The notes beneath the pieces were generated by a model. The model searched no databases. It had not been told where the DNA came from and saw nothing but the letters and a program-made list of their open reading frames with translations. Of a stretch of DNA of 64,000 nucleotides, positions 40,127 through 52,908 are shown in pieces; position 1 is the stretch's first letter, and each line of letters begins with the position of its first letter. Position numbers and translations under genes: made by a program. Source of the DNA: Vreelandella sulfidaeris (lineage in GTDB: Bacteria > Pseudomonadota > Gammaproteobacteria > Pseudomonadales > Halomonadaceae); assembly GCA_007182875.1 (NCBI GenBank), contig AP019514.1:3472001-3536000 (forward strand), in the 5' to 3' direction.

Positions 40127-43100
40127 CGCTACCTCGGTCAGCGTAGAGGGCGGAAGGCAGTTGAAACCCCGATGCCAGTGGCCGCGTAAAGGGATTGGGT
40201 GCGCCATTGGCGAATAGGCGATAGCGCATCGTGCCGCCATCCACGTTGAAGCGCAGCTCCAGCTCTCGCTCGCTGATGCTGGTGATATCGGCTTGTTCCA
40301 ACAACCGGAACCACGCCCAGGCGCCGTCTTGACTCACACTGCGGGAGAACGGTTCACTTCGCTGGGCACCATGGTGATGAGACTTTCTGTGCCGCCGCGC
40401 AGGGTATTGGGCCAAATCATCGAAACGCGTTGGCTGGCGCTGTGGGTATATTCAATCAGTTGGCCATCAACACTGATCACACTGCGCCGCTTATCGGGGC
40501 TTAGGCTGATGGGCTCAAGGGCAAACTCAACATCCAAAGCACCATCACGGCTAAAATAGGCGCGACGAATCTGTTCGGCCTGTTGAACGGCCGTAAGCAG
40601 GCTATCGCGGAGCAGTGAATTCCCTCGGCATCCACCAAGTACTCTGGGGCGCCTTCAATAAAGGGTTTTAGGCTCTCTTCATAAAAAGCGTCCAATGTAC
40701 CGCCGGGCGCGAAAAATCTTCAAAATCGTTTAGCGCTACCTCACGGCTGGCACCTGGGGCGAGAGGATAGCGGCCGGCCAGGCGCTCTTGATAAGGCGCG
40801 ACGACATCATCAAGCCAGAGATGTTCCAAGTGACGCGTCGCGCTGGCCATCATCAAGTGCCAGCTCTGATCGGCCAAGTCATGCAACATATTGCCTACCG
40901 GCTGAGGCGTGTTATCTGCAATTCGCTGAAGGTTGAAAATCGGGTCATTACCACGCAGCGCGAGCCGATCCCGCACATTGATGAAGGCAGCACGGCCGGC
41001 ATCGCTCGACTCTTCAATTTCAAGCAAGTAGTCACGCAACGCCGTTACCGCGGCTTTTATCTCTTCAAGCGATGAAGGGTTGTCGTTACGCTCCTGGCTT
41101 AGCTGATTGATAGGTGTAAACGGCTGCTCAATGGCTAACGCAAGCTGGTAGCGCTGGGATTGTTGCAGCGCTTTACGAGCCTGCTCATCATCGCCTGGCA
41201 GTTCAGGATAAAGGCTGGTATTGCGTTCTACAGCTGCCAATAGCCGATCAAGTGGCCGCTGCGCGCCAACCAACGCATCCGCCACCACGATGGCTTGGTG
41301 GATATCCGGCAGAGGAACCAACTGAGTATCACGCAGGGCATCGCGCCAACTAACATGGTAATCACTAACGTAATGTTCGCGTAGCGCCGTTTGCAGTTGC
41401 TGCTTATCGGCATCACTAAAGTCAATGTTGTCACGTTGTCCCAGCACCCAAACATCAATCAACGCCAGCTCTGTGGCTCGCTCAAGCTCTTGTAAAAGTA
41501 GTTCTCGAAGCCGTCCCGGGTGACCAGGTGCGGTAAGCGAACATGGTTGGGATTGTCGTTACGCGCCATAAACACGGTATCGAATAGCGTTCCCACGCTA
41601 CGGCGTAAATCAAGTGGCTCCCCTTGGCGGCTACCGGCTACTTTAAGCGCGGCGTAAACACGCTCATCAATCGGTTGGCGTGAAAGCTCTTCTTGAGCTG
41701 CCGTTAGGCTGCCACGAAGAGGGGCCATCGCCTGAGCGGGAAGCTGTTGGCCTTCAGCGATATGGCCCTCCAGATCGCTATGCTCCAACGCGTAATCCAG
41801 ATGGGTTAAGAGGTGCTTTTGGACCTCGCCTTGCTGGGGAAATAGCCTTGCCAGCGCTGTGCCATGAAGCGCTCTACCCGCTCCGGTTGTCGGCCGCTAG
41901 CATCAGACATCATGCGCAGCACACGCAGCAGTGCCAACTTTTCGTTACTGTCTGGCTCTGCACGGTTCATATCGTCCATGATGCCGATCATCAAGGCAGG
42001 TAGGAATTGTTGCTCGAGCATGGCGAGATAGGCACGCTCAATTTGTGCCCCTATGATGTGCCCTTGGTACAGTCCCATATCCGCCAAATAAGGCGTGTGC
42101 GTGCGGTACTCAGAAAAGTTTCCAGCGCATACCGTAGCCGATTTAAGGGCTCTAAAAATTCATAACCACTGGGGTCATCGCTTTGAAATGCCTCAGGCTG
42201 AGTAGCTAAAAACGTTTCGGCACGCTCCTCCACAGCAGCAAGAGAAACACTGTTTTTTTGATAGAAATGTGTCCAGCCACCCACTAGACCTATGCCCATA
42301 ATCAAGCATGCGGCAAGGCTAAGCGTTCGTGCGCGACGTCGCCGTTGAGTGACCCTGGCGTTATCCCCGGCCAAACCCGCTTCTGGGTAAATGACGTTAT
42401 CGAACAGCTCTTCGGTGAAGTAGAGCGCACTGCGTGTAGCACGGTGAGCAGGCTGAACGCTGTCATCCATGCCGTAACGACGCGCAGCGGCATCTACAAA
42501 AGGATCTTCGGGAACGCCTTGCTGGTAGACGGACGTAAAATAAGTGCCACGTACCATCGCTGCTGTGGAGAAACGGTCACTGGATAATGCCTCGGTCAAG
42601 AAGCCAAACAGCACATCGCGCAGGCCAGCCAACTGACGTACAAAACGGAATACTGATTCACGCTCTTCGCGGTCACGACAGTCTGAAAGCATGGTCGGCA
42701 TCAGTTGGTTTAAACGCGCCAGCATAGCGTCGTAGTCAGCTTCAAATTCAGTTTCCCACTTGCCAGCGGTGTCCATTGATGCCGGAGTAAAGGTAAACCC
42801 CAGCGGCGCACGGCGTGCATCACGGGAATAGTGTCGAAAGAAATCATCAAAGCCGTGCAGCAAGTCCATTTTGCTAAACGTCACATAAACCGGCAGACGG
42901 GTGCCATGACGCTCCATCAACTCTCTCAGGCGGCTGCGTAGCAGTGCCGCATACGCTTTACGCACCGCCACTTGAGCATGGCTCAGCCGGGCTAGATCCA
43001 GCACCAAGACCACACCATCCAGAGGACGCTGGGGCCGGTTCCGCTCAAGCCAACCGACAAAATGATCCCATAGCCGGCTCTGTAGCGCCTGCGGTTCGCC

Positions 43101-43754
43101 TCCTTCCATGGCGCCTTGCGTCAGTAGTTCACCATCGGGGTCGATCAATACGGCTTTATCACCGATCCACCAATCAAAACCGAGCTGCCCTTGCTTGCTG
43201 CTTTGGCCGGATGCCTTCATGACATGGGTCAATGCAAAATTTTGCCCAGAACGGTTAATCAAGCTGGTCTTACCTGCGTTCTCCACTCCCATCACCAAGT
43301 ACCATGGCAGACGGTAGCGGCTACTATTTCCCCCCTCCGAGGCTCTCGGTAATTTCGCTTAACACACTATTAAGAGACGCTTCCTGTCGCTCGACTTGAG
43401 ACATAATCGGGTCTTGCTGGCGCACATCTTCTTGCTGCCGCTCTTCATCAAGCCTGCGTAAACGGCGTGCCAAGCGAACACCCCATACCACGGCGATCAG
43501 AGTGACCACCACCAATGTGGCCAACAAGCGATTCGTAAAGGTGCGAGGGGCATAACACCACCCACTTCCCACCTAGGTCCCAGCCACCAGATCGCGATCA
43601 GCAACACGATTAGCAGGACTGCCCAGAGCAGCGTTGAGAGCCACAATAGCCCTTTGGCTTTATTGCCGTGAGCATTAGCCCGATTTTGCGCTGATTGTGC
43701 CTGCGACATACCTGGCACCCAGCGGCTTAGTTTTGATTTTAATGTTGACCACAT
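40110..43754 (-). CDS. tssM: T6SS membrane complex protein TssM (IcmF/VasK)
   Basis: Inner-membrane backbone of the T6SS envelope complex with TssL and TssJ. N-terminus with two membrane segments (LLWLSTLLWAVLLIVLLIAI; LLATLVVVTLIAVVWGV), a cytoplasmic NTPase-like domain with Walker A GVENAGKTSLI and VLVLDLARLS, a third membrane segment (LSLAACLIMGIGLVGGW), then the long periplasmic part ending in beta-rich sequence (ELELRFNVDGGTMRYRLFAN). The N-terminal segments, split by frame changes near 43550 and 43320, are joined here; several more breaks lie between 42110 and 40330. Corrected length about 1,210 residues, typical. It follows tssA by 34 bases. Confidence 0.93.
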
Positions 43755-43788
43755 TAGTCTTTGTCCCTCGTCCCTTTAATGATGAACA

Positions 43789-45290
43789 TTATGAGTACGT
43801 CTCTTTAACCGCTGCTTTCAGGCGCGCCACCAGCGCAGGCTCCCACTGCTCTAACGCCAGATCGGTGACGTATTGATGCAAGGTGTGATAGTGCTGCTGC
43901 GCTAAACTCTCTAGCCCGTTTTCGTTTAACAGATCAGCACTTGCCAGGCGCCAATAGGCTTTTTTCACGCGGTGAACGGGCTGAGCTAAGCCCTTGATCC
44001 AGTACTGATAATGCAGCACCAATATCACCACTTCCTGCTGCGTCTCGAGCCTCTTCAAACCCCACCTGCCAAGCTTCATGTCCACCAGCCCCACCGCCCC
44101 AGCTGCGTTGCTGTACAGCCAGCGCTGCGTCTCATCGTCTATAAAACTCGTTCCGTTATTGAACGTCAGGGTTTCGATGCCGGGGAGCCGCTCTACAAAG
44201 CGTTGCGCTTCATCACGAATAGCCTCAGCGCAACGGGGATGGCCAAGCTGTTTGGCAAGACCAGCACTGAGCCGGTGGCCTTCCAGCCAGTAGGGACTAA
44301 CCGCCAGGCTATTTTCGATCCGCTGCCAAAGCTCACTGTCGCCACCGCGAGCAAGCGCTTCACGATAATCGGCAATACGGTCTGCCGAGACTGGCGCTAA
44401 CTCTGTTTTCCCAAGGTTTTACCCACGCTTTCTCCCCTCTCTTTTAGCCGCTGGCAGCGCTTGGATGGCACTCCAGATTGCGTAGCGACGGAGGCGATAA
44501 GCAAGCGGCTCACCAGGCGACTGTTCGCTCAAAAATCAGCCATTTTGAGTAGCGCCTGACGGTTAGAGCGCTCGTTTCCCGCTTCTAAGCGCAACTCTGG
44601 CGCTTTAGCCGGTGCCTGGGCTGAACCATGAGCCGAGGGAGCTTGTTCAGCGTTGGGGCTTTGTTCTATCTCATTACGCGCTCCCTGCTGAGTAGAGTGA
44701 TGGCTATTGGATGTAGGGGATGACTGGCTCGGCCGCTGAGCTATGAGTTGGCGGCTTAGTTCGTTAAGCGCGTCTCCTGGCAACGAACGCTGCTTTACTC
44801 GTGTCTGTAACTCCGTGAGTGCGCTTTGGCACGCCTCGAACTCATCTTCTGCATTATGAAAATCGAGCCCGCTGGCAAACTTGACGCTACGTTGGGTAAA
44901 TTGCTGAAACAGCCGGGGACGTAACTTGGCACCTCGTGGGCCATTAAATGGATAGGCGTGCTCCCACCAGGGCTGCTCCAGTGCGCGGGTTAGTAAGCGC
45001 AGCGAGAGGGCGAAACGCACACCGTTACCATCGTGCTGCAGGCAGTGAAGTAAATGGCCTAATACTTTTAAGTCCTTACCACGCTCACTGAGCATACGAA
45101 TAGCGAGCGTTTCAGCCGTCTCCCACGCGACATTGGCATGTTGCAGCGAACCGACTTTCATCATTTCAGCATCGAGAGTCAGGTAATCGCCCGTCTCTTC
45201 AAGCGGAATGCCGACAGGGTGCCCTTGATCATTACCTGCCAACGGCGCTAATAAAGGGTCAAGATGAATTTCAGCAGTGATGCGCATCAT
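43789..45290 (-). CDS. tssA: T6SS baseplate/cap protein TssA (VasJ)
   Basis: TssA recruits to the membrane complex and primes tail-sheath growth. The ImpA-type N-terminal domain reads AETLAIRMLSERGKDLKVLG and RALEQPWWEHAYPFNGPRGA. A Ser/Gln/Pro-rich linker follows, then the VasJ-type C-terminal domain (RQALLKMADFLSEQSPGEPL, AYRLRRYAIWSAIQ, ENSLAVSPYWLEGHRLSAGL, LEQWEPALVARLKAAVKE). At least four one-base frame breaks (near 44520-44400 and 44090-43920) split it; corrected length is about 500 residues. ATG 45290 has GGAG five bases upstream. It begins 10 bases after vasI ends. Confidence 0.85.
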
Positions 45291-45300
45291 TAATACTCCG

Positions 45301-45952
45301 TTACCAACGGCACGCTTCGCGTAGCGGCTGAATGAGTTGGCGGAGACCGGTAATATCAAAACGCAGCCCATCTAGACGCGATACTTCGCTACTAATCGTG
45401 ACTTCGTTAGCGCTCAGCAGTTGGCGTAGTGTTTCGATGGCGGGCAACCCACGGCCCCATTGATGACATGTCCACCATCACGCACTCGCCACTGCTGTCT
45501 TACACTGGCACTATTAGTGCTTAGCTGTAGATCAACACGGGCGTTATCGATAGGCTCCGGCAAGTGAAGCTGAAATCGCGTAATCTGTTTTTCACAGGCC
45601 ATGACCATAATGGGCCGTGGCGGTGTGGTACCCAGTGCAGGAACGCTCATCAACACATCTTCGCCGACGTGCCCCATCACCAAGCCAAGTGCATCGCTAT
45701 TACGCCCCCTCTCTTGACGCTCTATCGCGTGCCATAAATCGGGTAGATCTCTCTCCTCGGTCGGTGAGGACGTGTTTTTGAATACATCGTCATAGCAGCT
45801 CAAACGCTCTAGCCGCGAGGTCTCATCAGTGCATGCCAAGGCGTTTTCGAGCATTGTCTGGTGCTCACCCGCCAATGCATGCGTACTCCCCAAAACAGCG
45901 ATGACAAGTAGCCCCAGCATGACCACTGGCGGATTAGTAACGTCACTCTCAT
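45301..45952 (-). CDS. vasI: T6SS-associated protein VasI (TagO)
   Basis: Secreted accessory protein in V. cholerae-type T6SS clusters. The ATG at 45952 overlaps the vasH stop (ATGA). Signal-like N-terminus MRVTLLIR then MLGLLVIAVLGSTHALA, followed by ACTDETSRLERLSCYDDVFK, which has the LxRLxCYD signature of the TagO/VasI family. The C-terminal half ends in DGLRFDITGLRQLIQPLREA. Two one-base breaks (near 45930 and 45447) are corrected; about 216 residues. Confidence 0.82.
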
Positions 45953-47547
45953 TTGGTATCCAGTTCTAGCAGTTGGCATTTATGTGCCAGTGTTCGCTTA
46001 GGTAAGCCAAGACTTGCAGCAGCTTGGGCGCGATTGCCGCCAAAATGCCTTAACCGCTGGCGAATAATGGCGGTTTCAACGTCGCGAAGTGCTTGACGTA
46101 AGTCGTCGATATCGTTCGGCAAAGTGAATGCCATGCTATTTCCCTGCGGTGTTGATGCACGGGATGACTCAACCTCCTGCTCCCCTGGAAGCACATAGGC
46201 ATCTATATCCGCGCCCTGCGGCGTCATGGCACAGGCGTAGTCAATCAGGTTTTTCAATTCACGGACGTTACCGGGATAGTCTCGCTGTTTGAGTAAGCGC
46301 AACGCCGCCGGCGTAATCCCCACCTCTTCACGCTCTTCTCGCAAGCAGAAATCGTTAATAAATGATTGCGCCAACTGAGCAATATCATCGCGCCGTTCGG
46401 CAAGCGGAGGTAGGTTGAGGGGAAATTGGCCCAGCCGATAGTAGAGGTCGGCACGAAATTGCTGGGTACGAATATGTTCCCGCAGCGGTTGATGAGTGGC
46501 CGCTACTAGACGCAAGTCAGCACAGCGCTCTTCGCTTGCCCCTAGAGGGCGATAGCGGCCACTTTCCAGCACCCGCAATAGTTTGGCTTGCAGCGCGAGG
46601 GGCATATCGCCCACTTCATCAAGAAACAGCGTACCGCCATCGGCTTGGCTGATTAGCCCTTCCTGGGCCTGGTCGGCGCCAGAAAATGCCCCCCTTGGCA
46701 TGGCCGAACAGCTCGGACTCCAACAGCGCTTCGGGAATAGCGGCACAGTTAATCGCCATAAACGGACTTTTCGCACGAGCGGAAAACTGATGAATAGCAC
46801 GTGCTACCCGGTCTTTTCCGGTGCCTGTTTCACCCTGCAGCAAAACAGCCAAGTTGGTTTCTGCCGCGCGGACCACTTGGCGCCGCAGGGCCTGCATGGC
46901 ACTGGATTGACCCAGTAGCTCTGCTGATAATTGATCAGCCAATGCTTGGCGGCGCGCGCCGTCATTCAGCTTGACTAACGAATCACGCAGCGCCCGTGAA
47001 CGATGGCGTTCACCCTGCTCCCGAGAGAGTCGCGCCCACAGCCTGCATAGCAACGCCTCAAACGCCGCCATACCAGGATCTTCATCAAGGGTGGTGAAGG
47101 TATCTTCTTCTCCCACCATCAACAGCACGCCCAGCCACTCTTGCTCGCCATCCTGGGCGCGCAGCGGTCTCACCTGGAGACGCTTGGCGCCCGCAAAGTG
47201 GGCGACCTGGGATTGAAACTCTGCATGATCCAAGCGCGTACGGGCATCGCCAACGCTTAACGTGATGGCTTTGCCACTTCGGATAACGTGGGCATAGGGG
47301 TGGCTGAAGTCACTGCAATCAAATTGTGCTGCATCATCATCCCGCCCAAGCCAACGCCCACTCCCTCTACATAGAGACATTCAGCACAATCAAGCCCTAA
47401 TCCATTTCCTAATACCTGGGCTGCACGTTGGCGTAGCGCCTCTGTGCTAGCACTTTCCACTAGTGTTAATGCGATGCGCATAGCGGCTAGCGGTGAAGTT
47501 GAGCGCGAACCGTTGTTAGCGAAAGTGTCGAGGGCTTGAAGCGTCAT
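45949..47547 (-). CDS. vasH: Sigma-54-dependent T6SS activator VasH
   Basis: Bacterial enhancer-binding protein that, in V. cholerae, switches on hcp and effector operons with RpoN. An N-terminal sensory region of about 190 residues precedes the AAA+ domain: Walker A QGETGTGKDRVARAIH, ESELFGHAKG, the sigma-54 contact loop GAFSGA (usual GAFTGA), Walker B GGTLFLDEVGDMPLALQAKL, and sensor sequence FRADLYYRLGQFPLNLPPL. The C-terminus has a Fis-type helix-turn-helix (NRAQAAASLGLPKRTLAHKC). Frame changes near 47310 and 46690 are corrected; about 530 residues. A matching sigma-54 promoter precedes hcp at 60162. Confidence 0.9.
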
Positions 47548-47551
47548 GGTG

Positions 47552-50166
47552 TCACGCTACCTCCGCAGTAAAGGTGCCCTGCTCGGCATCGATACCTAGC
47601 GCTACCCGAGTCACCGGTTCACGACGCGCCATGCGCTCCAGCAACGCACGTGAAAGCGGTGGCAGCAGTTCGCCATCGATCACCGACTCAAGCATCCGCG
47701 CGCCGTTTTCGCTCCGCGTTGCACGTTTGCAAATCGCCTCGGCCAGACTGTCATCAAGTACCACCTCGGCATGGCGATGGCGCTCGCGAATGCGGGTTGC
47801 CAAGGTATCCAGCTTGGTCTTGACGATGTCGCGCAGGGTATCGCCGTCCAGCGGCAAATAGGGCACCACTTCCATCCGTGCCAACAGCGCTGGTTTGAAA
47901 AATTCTGCCAGCACCGGGTAGAGCGCGGTATCCAGCGCCACGAGGTCATTGCCGTAGCTAACGATGGCCTCGTAGCCAAGGTTAGAGGTCAGGAAGAACA
48001 GCACGTTTTTACAATCAATAACGCGCCCTTCCCCGTCGGCCAATTCACCTTTATCAAACGCCTGGTAGAAGAGGTTAAGCACATCAGGATGGGCTTTTTC
48101 GACTTCGTCCAGCAGCACCACCGAATAAGGGCGTTGACGAATCGCTTCGGTCAGTAGCCCGCCCTCGCCAAACCCGACATACCCCGGCGGCGAGCCAATC
48201 AAGCGCGAAACCGTATGCTTCTCTTGGTATTCCGACATATTGATGGTGGTAAGAAATTGACGGCCGCCATACAACTGGTCGGCAATCTGTACCACGGTTT
48301 CAGTTTTACCCACGCCGCTGGGGCCTACCAGCAGGAACGCGCCCAGGGGACGCCCTGGGCGGCGAAGATCAGCCCGCGCGGTCAATAAATGGCGGTGAAT
48401 ACGCTCAATAGCACTGCTCTGCCCTGGATTAACGCCTCCAGATGCGTCGGCAGTTCGGTGAGCCTTGTGAGCTCGTCACTGGTCATGCGCTCAACCGGCA
48501 CCCCGTCCAATCGCCAATCACCTGGGCAATCTGCGCCTCTTCTACGCTGGGATTCACCAACGCGAAAGATTCTTGGAGCTGGGCTAACTGTTGCTCACGC
48601 TCGGCAAGCTCTTGATGTATGCCTTCTGGTATTGGCTCGGCTTCATCGCCCTCTTGCGCGTCTAGCAACTGGCGATGCATCGCCACAATGGCATCGACGC
48701 ACTCACGCTGCGCTTGCCAAGCGGCTTCCAGGCTTGCCAACTCATTTTCCAGCTTGGCTAAGCGTTCGGTTAAGTCCTGTTGGCGTTCGCTATCGGGTTC
48801 GCGTCCCAGCAGACGTTCACGCTCGACCTGATCACGCTCGCGCAGCGCGGCGGTATGCTCGCTCTGCAAGTGGCTTAACTTACGCGGCGGAGTATCCAGT
48901 GCCTGCGCCAATCGGGTACAGGCGGTATCCAACACGTCAATGGCTTTATCGGGCAATTGCCGACCGGCCAGGTAACGAGCAGAGAGCGCCGCGGCAGCTC
49001 GCAGGCCGCTCTCACCGATCAGCACGCCGTGGGCGCGCTCATACACATCACGTAAACCGCGCAGAATGACCAGCGCTTGCGCAACGCTTGGCTCGGAAAG
49101 CGCAATGGGCTGGAAGCGACGAGAGCGCCGGGTCTTTTCAAAATACTTTTGTACTCACGCCAAGTAGTGGCGGCGATGGTACGCAGCTCGCCCCGCGCCA
49201 GAGCAGGCTTGAGCAGGTTGGCCGCATCACCGCCGCCTTCCTGATTGCCAGCGCCAATCAGCGTGTGTGCTTCATCAATAAACAGCAGCGTAGGCCGCGG
49301 GGCATTTTGACTTCGTCAATCACCGCTTTAAGGCGCTTTTCAAACTCGCCTTTCACCGCGGCACCGGCTTGCAGCGCACCCAAATCAAGGGTCAGCAGCT
49401 CAACGTCTGCCAGCGCAACGGGCACTTGCCCTGCCACAATACGGGCTGCCAACCCTTCTACCACGGCACTTTTTCCTACCCCGGCATCGCCAACCACGAT
49501 GGGGTTGTTTTTGCGCCGACGTCCCAGGATATCGAGCATTTGGTCGATTTCCGGATCACGCCCTAGTACGGGGTCAAGCTCGCCATTGCGCGCTTGTTCG
49601 GTCAGCGATGTGGCAAAGCGCGCCAGCGCGCTGTCATCGCCAGCGGGGCGGGCAACCTGGCGTGGACTCGCATCGGCATCATCCCGAGGCGCTTCGGCTG
49701 AATCGGCCGTAAGACGCTCCAAGTGGCGGCGTAGATTTTCCCGATTGATGTCCGCCAACAGTCGAGCAGAGACTACTCCTAAATAGCGGTCGGTATTATG
49801 GAGCAAGGTAGTTAGCACCGCCCACCGCGCAGCTCGCTATGCTGATACTCCGTGGTGGCCAACAGCCAGGCATCCTGAAGCAGCTCCACCAGCAAGGGGT
49901 GAAAAGCTGGGAGTGGCTACGTCAAGGTCCCTAGGTGGACGCGTTTCTTCAGCCAGTTGCGCACGCAACTCAGCCACATCAATGTCGAATGTTTTACATA
50001 AACAACGTACATCGCACAGCGGTTGATCAAGCAAGGCTTGCAACAAATGCGCGGCGGTGACTTCAGGCGCCTGCTGCTGCGCGCACAGCACGGCGGCCTG
50101 CTCAATTCCTTGGCGTGTGATCGTATTTAGTCGGCCAATAAGCGCTGGTAGCTCTACCCTGAGCAT
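47552..50166 (-). CDS. tssH: T6SS sheath-recycling ATPase ClpV (TssH)
   Basis: AAA+ hexamer that disassembles the contracted TssB/TssC sheath. ClpV-type N domain ([40 protein letters not shown]), AAA-1 Walker [16 protein letters not shown], a short middle domain ([20 protein letters not shown]), AAA-2 Walker [16 protein letters not shown] and Walker [14 protein letters not shown]. It is clearly distinct from clpB at 3.5 kb. At least six one-base frame breaks lie between 49900 and 48380; corrected length about 870 residues. Start at 50166 follows TAGGAGA. It ends 4 bases before vasH begins. Confidence 0.92.
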
Positions 50167-50174
50167 GGGGTCTC

Positions 50175-51015
50175 CTAACGGTAAATTTGGTTAAGAAGCG
50201 AGGTGATCTGCTCGGCTTGTTGGTCAAGCGACCAAGACAGGCCCAAATACACCGCCACCATGGCTAACCCAAACAGGCTGAAAATGCCCCATACAGGAAA
50301 GCCACTACGCAGCCGTTGGCGAACTCTCACAACATTGTGCAACGGCTGTGTCAGCGCTTCCTCAGGCGGCTGGTCAAGCGTGGCCAGTTGGTCGCCCAGA
50401 GCGCGTACTATTTGTTCATATTCATCGCGCCCGTGGGATGCGACTCGATAGCGGCCTTCAAAGCCAAGGCATAGGCAGAGATAAATAAACGCCAACATAT
50501 CTCGGTAGCGCTGGGGCTCTTGCTGTAGCCGCGAGAGGATTGAAAACACTTTTCGCCGCCCCAGGTTTCATTATGAAAACGCGTCAACAGCGAGTGCTCA
50601 GCCCACTTACTCTGCCGCCCCAGGGCATTCCCATAACCGCTTCGTCAATGAAGGAGCAGAGCACGTAGCGATAGGCGAGCAATGTGGCGCGGTCATAGCC
50701 CTGTTCCGTCAGCTCAATCTCAATAGCGGCAATTTCATCCACTACCTGGCGATAGAGACGCTCGATATCGCCTGCACTATCTAGCTGTCGCACTCGTACC
50801 ACCATGCCAAGCAGGCTGCTAGCGGCGTCCACCAGGGGATTAAGATTGTGCCCACGCAGGCGAAACCAGTAGTCCTCGTCAGCATCTAGTTGTTCAGCAT
50901 GGCTATGGATCAGATGTTCCAAACCACGCTCATTTATCAGATCCTCATGGCGAACTTTGTCGTGTGCACCACGTGGCCTTACAGAGCGTTGATCACCCGT
51001 TGCGAGATGTTGCAT
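50175..51015 (-). CDS. tssL: T6SS membrane complex protein TssL (DotU family)
   Basis: Cytoplasmic hook-like domain anchored by one C-terminal membrane helix; partner of TssM. N-terminal half: NLNPLVDAASSLLGMVVRVR and LLAYRYVLCSFIDEAVMGMP, conserved in DotU proteins. C-terminal half: VFSILSRLQQEPQRYRDML, LCLCLGFEGRYRV and the membrane segment VWGIFSLFGLAMVAVYLGLS. One frame change near 50590 joins the halves (corrected about 280 residues). No peptidoglycan-binding OmpA-like extension is present. Confidence 0.92.
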
Positions 51016-51018
51016 GGC

Positions 51019-52354
51019 TTAACTCCTGATGGCCCAGAACTGCATTTCCAGCCCTGGAAATTCACCGGCGACATGGAAGGCGAACCCGCTGGCCCCGTTG
51101 AGCATGCCCCACGCTTCACTCTGGCGGTCCAGTTGGAAATAGGTGTAGCCCGCGTGATAGGGCAGTTCGCGGGGTGCGACCGGCAAGGGTTCAAGCGGAA
51201 CACCGGGTAGTTGCAGGCTGATGAGGTCGCGAATACGCTCGACGCTGGCCACTTTGGTTTGTTGCAAAAACAGCTTGCGTAACCGCTCGTTGGGCATGTC
51301 GGCGCGAACCGCCAGAATGAACTCCGCCGATTCGATGAGGCTAACGTCAGTCAGGGGCGCCACCAGCAGACCAAAGCGGCGCGCCTGAAGCTGAATGGCA
51401 ACAGCCCGAGGCTCTAGTACAGTGGAAAGCGCTTGACGCAGCATTTTCATCAGCGGTCGGAAAGCACGTTCAGGATGGTCATGCTCGTAGGCCGGACATT
51501 CTGGCGGTAACCGCGATTCGTCGGTAAAGGTCACTAGTTCACAGGCGACTTCGTGCATGGTGTCGTACAGCCGCTCCGGGTGGAGCTGGCCCAGCCGAGC
51601 AAGGTGTTGGAAACGCGGTTGCGCACGGTTTAGCAGTTGTAGCAGCATAAAGTCAGCGACATCAGCAACGCCTGCTTGATTCGGCGTAGAGAGGCGTTGA
51701 GCAATGTTGCGCGCCCGCTCGCGCATTAAACCGGCCATCTCACCCACGAATCGCTGTAACCCTGGTGCTGCTTGAACATTGAGCAAAGTAGGCAGGAATT
51801 GCTCATCAAGCACTAAACTGCCATCCGGGCGACGCTCAACAATCCGCGCTACGGATAGACAGGCGTAGCCACTACGGTCGTCACTCTCTAGTAGCAAACG
51901 CGGAGAAACCCGGGCCACGTCCAGCTCCGCTGTCGCACCATCGCGAGAATGAAGATCACGAACGCTGCGTGAAGAGAGGCGATAACGCGCAGGTAGGTCG
52001 TCTCCCGGCCAGCGCACTTCGCCCACGCCATCGGTTGCCAACGGCAGTCCTAAGTAGACCACTTGGTTGGTAATGCTGGCATCGCTGATCTCTAACGGCG
52101 TTGGCTCGACATCATCGGCCGGTAGCTGAAAGGCGACACCATCCGGCATAACCCCGCTGGCACGGCTAATGGCAATACGCCCAAAACTGAGAAACTCGTT
52201 ATTTAATACCAGCGTATGAAAGCCGTATAAATAATGGCTAATCCCCTTTTAGCCGTACATCAATTAGCCCTTCTAAACTGCGTTGCTGCTGCTGAAAATG
52301 CTGTGGCTTAATAAACAGGCCTTCACTCCATACCACACGATTACGGCTGGTCAT
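51019..52354 (-). CDS. tssK: T6SS baseplate protein TssK
   Basis: Baseplate subunit linking TssFG wedges to the TssJLM complex. N-terminus MTSRNRVVWSEGLFIKPQHF is the family signature (WxEGLxLxPQHFQ). The body includes ELVTFTDESRLPPECPAYEH and VRADMPNERLRKLFLQQTKV, and ends EFPGLEMQFWAIRS. One frame change near 52243 (G run) splits off the first 38 residues; corrected length about 445. The start shares one base with the tssJ stop (TAATG). Confidence 0.93.
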
Positions 52355-52908
52355 TACTCTTCCCTCCTTAGTTCTACTTCGCTATCCCGGAGGTGAACCA
52401 GCAGGTGGTAATGCTCGCCGCGGCTCTTCACCTTAACGACCTTCTTCCACTCGGCATCGTTGGGCGTGGCGTAGAAAGCAATCAGCCCGATGTAACGCGT
52501 CTCTTCATCAACTTCGAACGGTTCGTAAAACTTCCACTGCCCTGGTAGCAAGGTAAAGTCATCGTGGGTGAGGTGGTTGGTACCTAACGCCTCTTCCAGA
52601 TCACGACTCAGTTGCCCTAAGTCGGCCGCCATCAGCATGGAATCATCTTTTAACTGCAGTACCTGAAAGCGCAGCGGAGTACCTTCCCCGTCCACATTGG
52701 GATTGACGTTTGGCTCGGCAATCATGCTTAGATCGACTGTCGTAGGCTGATCTTCTGGGTAGCCGACAGGAATCGATGGATCCTGCATTACCTGCCATGC
52801 CTTGCCCGTGGCTTCACGGGTCGAGGCACAGCCTACCAAAAGCAAGATGATGCAAAGTAACCAGGCAAGCCGTGCCATATTTCGCACGCTCATGCTCTGC
52901 ATGCTCAT
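52354..52908 (-). CDS. tssJ: T6SS outer-membrane lipoprotein TssJ
   Basis: Lipoprotein of the TssJLM complex. The 184-residue protein is intact. Signal peptide with lipobox LLLVGC, lipidated Cys27 if the first ATG is used (nearby ATG codons at residues 3, 6 and 11 are alternatives). The mature domain reads LRFQVLQLKDDSMLMAADLG, typical of the SciN/TssJ beta-sandwich, and ends with a charged tail. ATGA overlap with the upstream FHA gene; TAATG overlap with tssK. Confidence 0.92.
   Translation of the reverse strand: MSMQSMSVRNMARLAWLLCIILLLVGCASTREATGKAWQVMQDPSIPVGYPEDQPTTVDLSMIAEPNVNPNVDGEGTPLRFQVLQLKDDSMLMAADLGQLSRDLEEALGTNHLTHDDFTLLPGQWKFYEPFEVDEETRYIGLIAFYATPNDAEWKKVVKVKSRGEHYHLLVHLRDSEVELRREE

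Noticed and set aside
48389..49786. Two long plus-strand frames (226 and 232 codons)
   Set aside because: Antisense to the clpV coding sequence; low-complexity Arg/Ser content and no family match.
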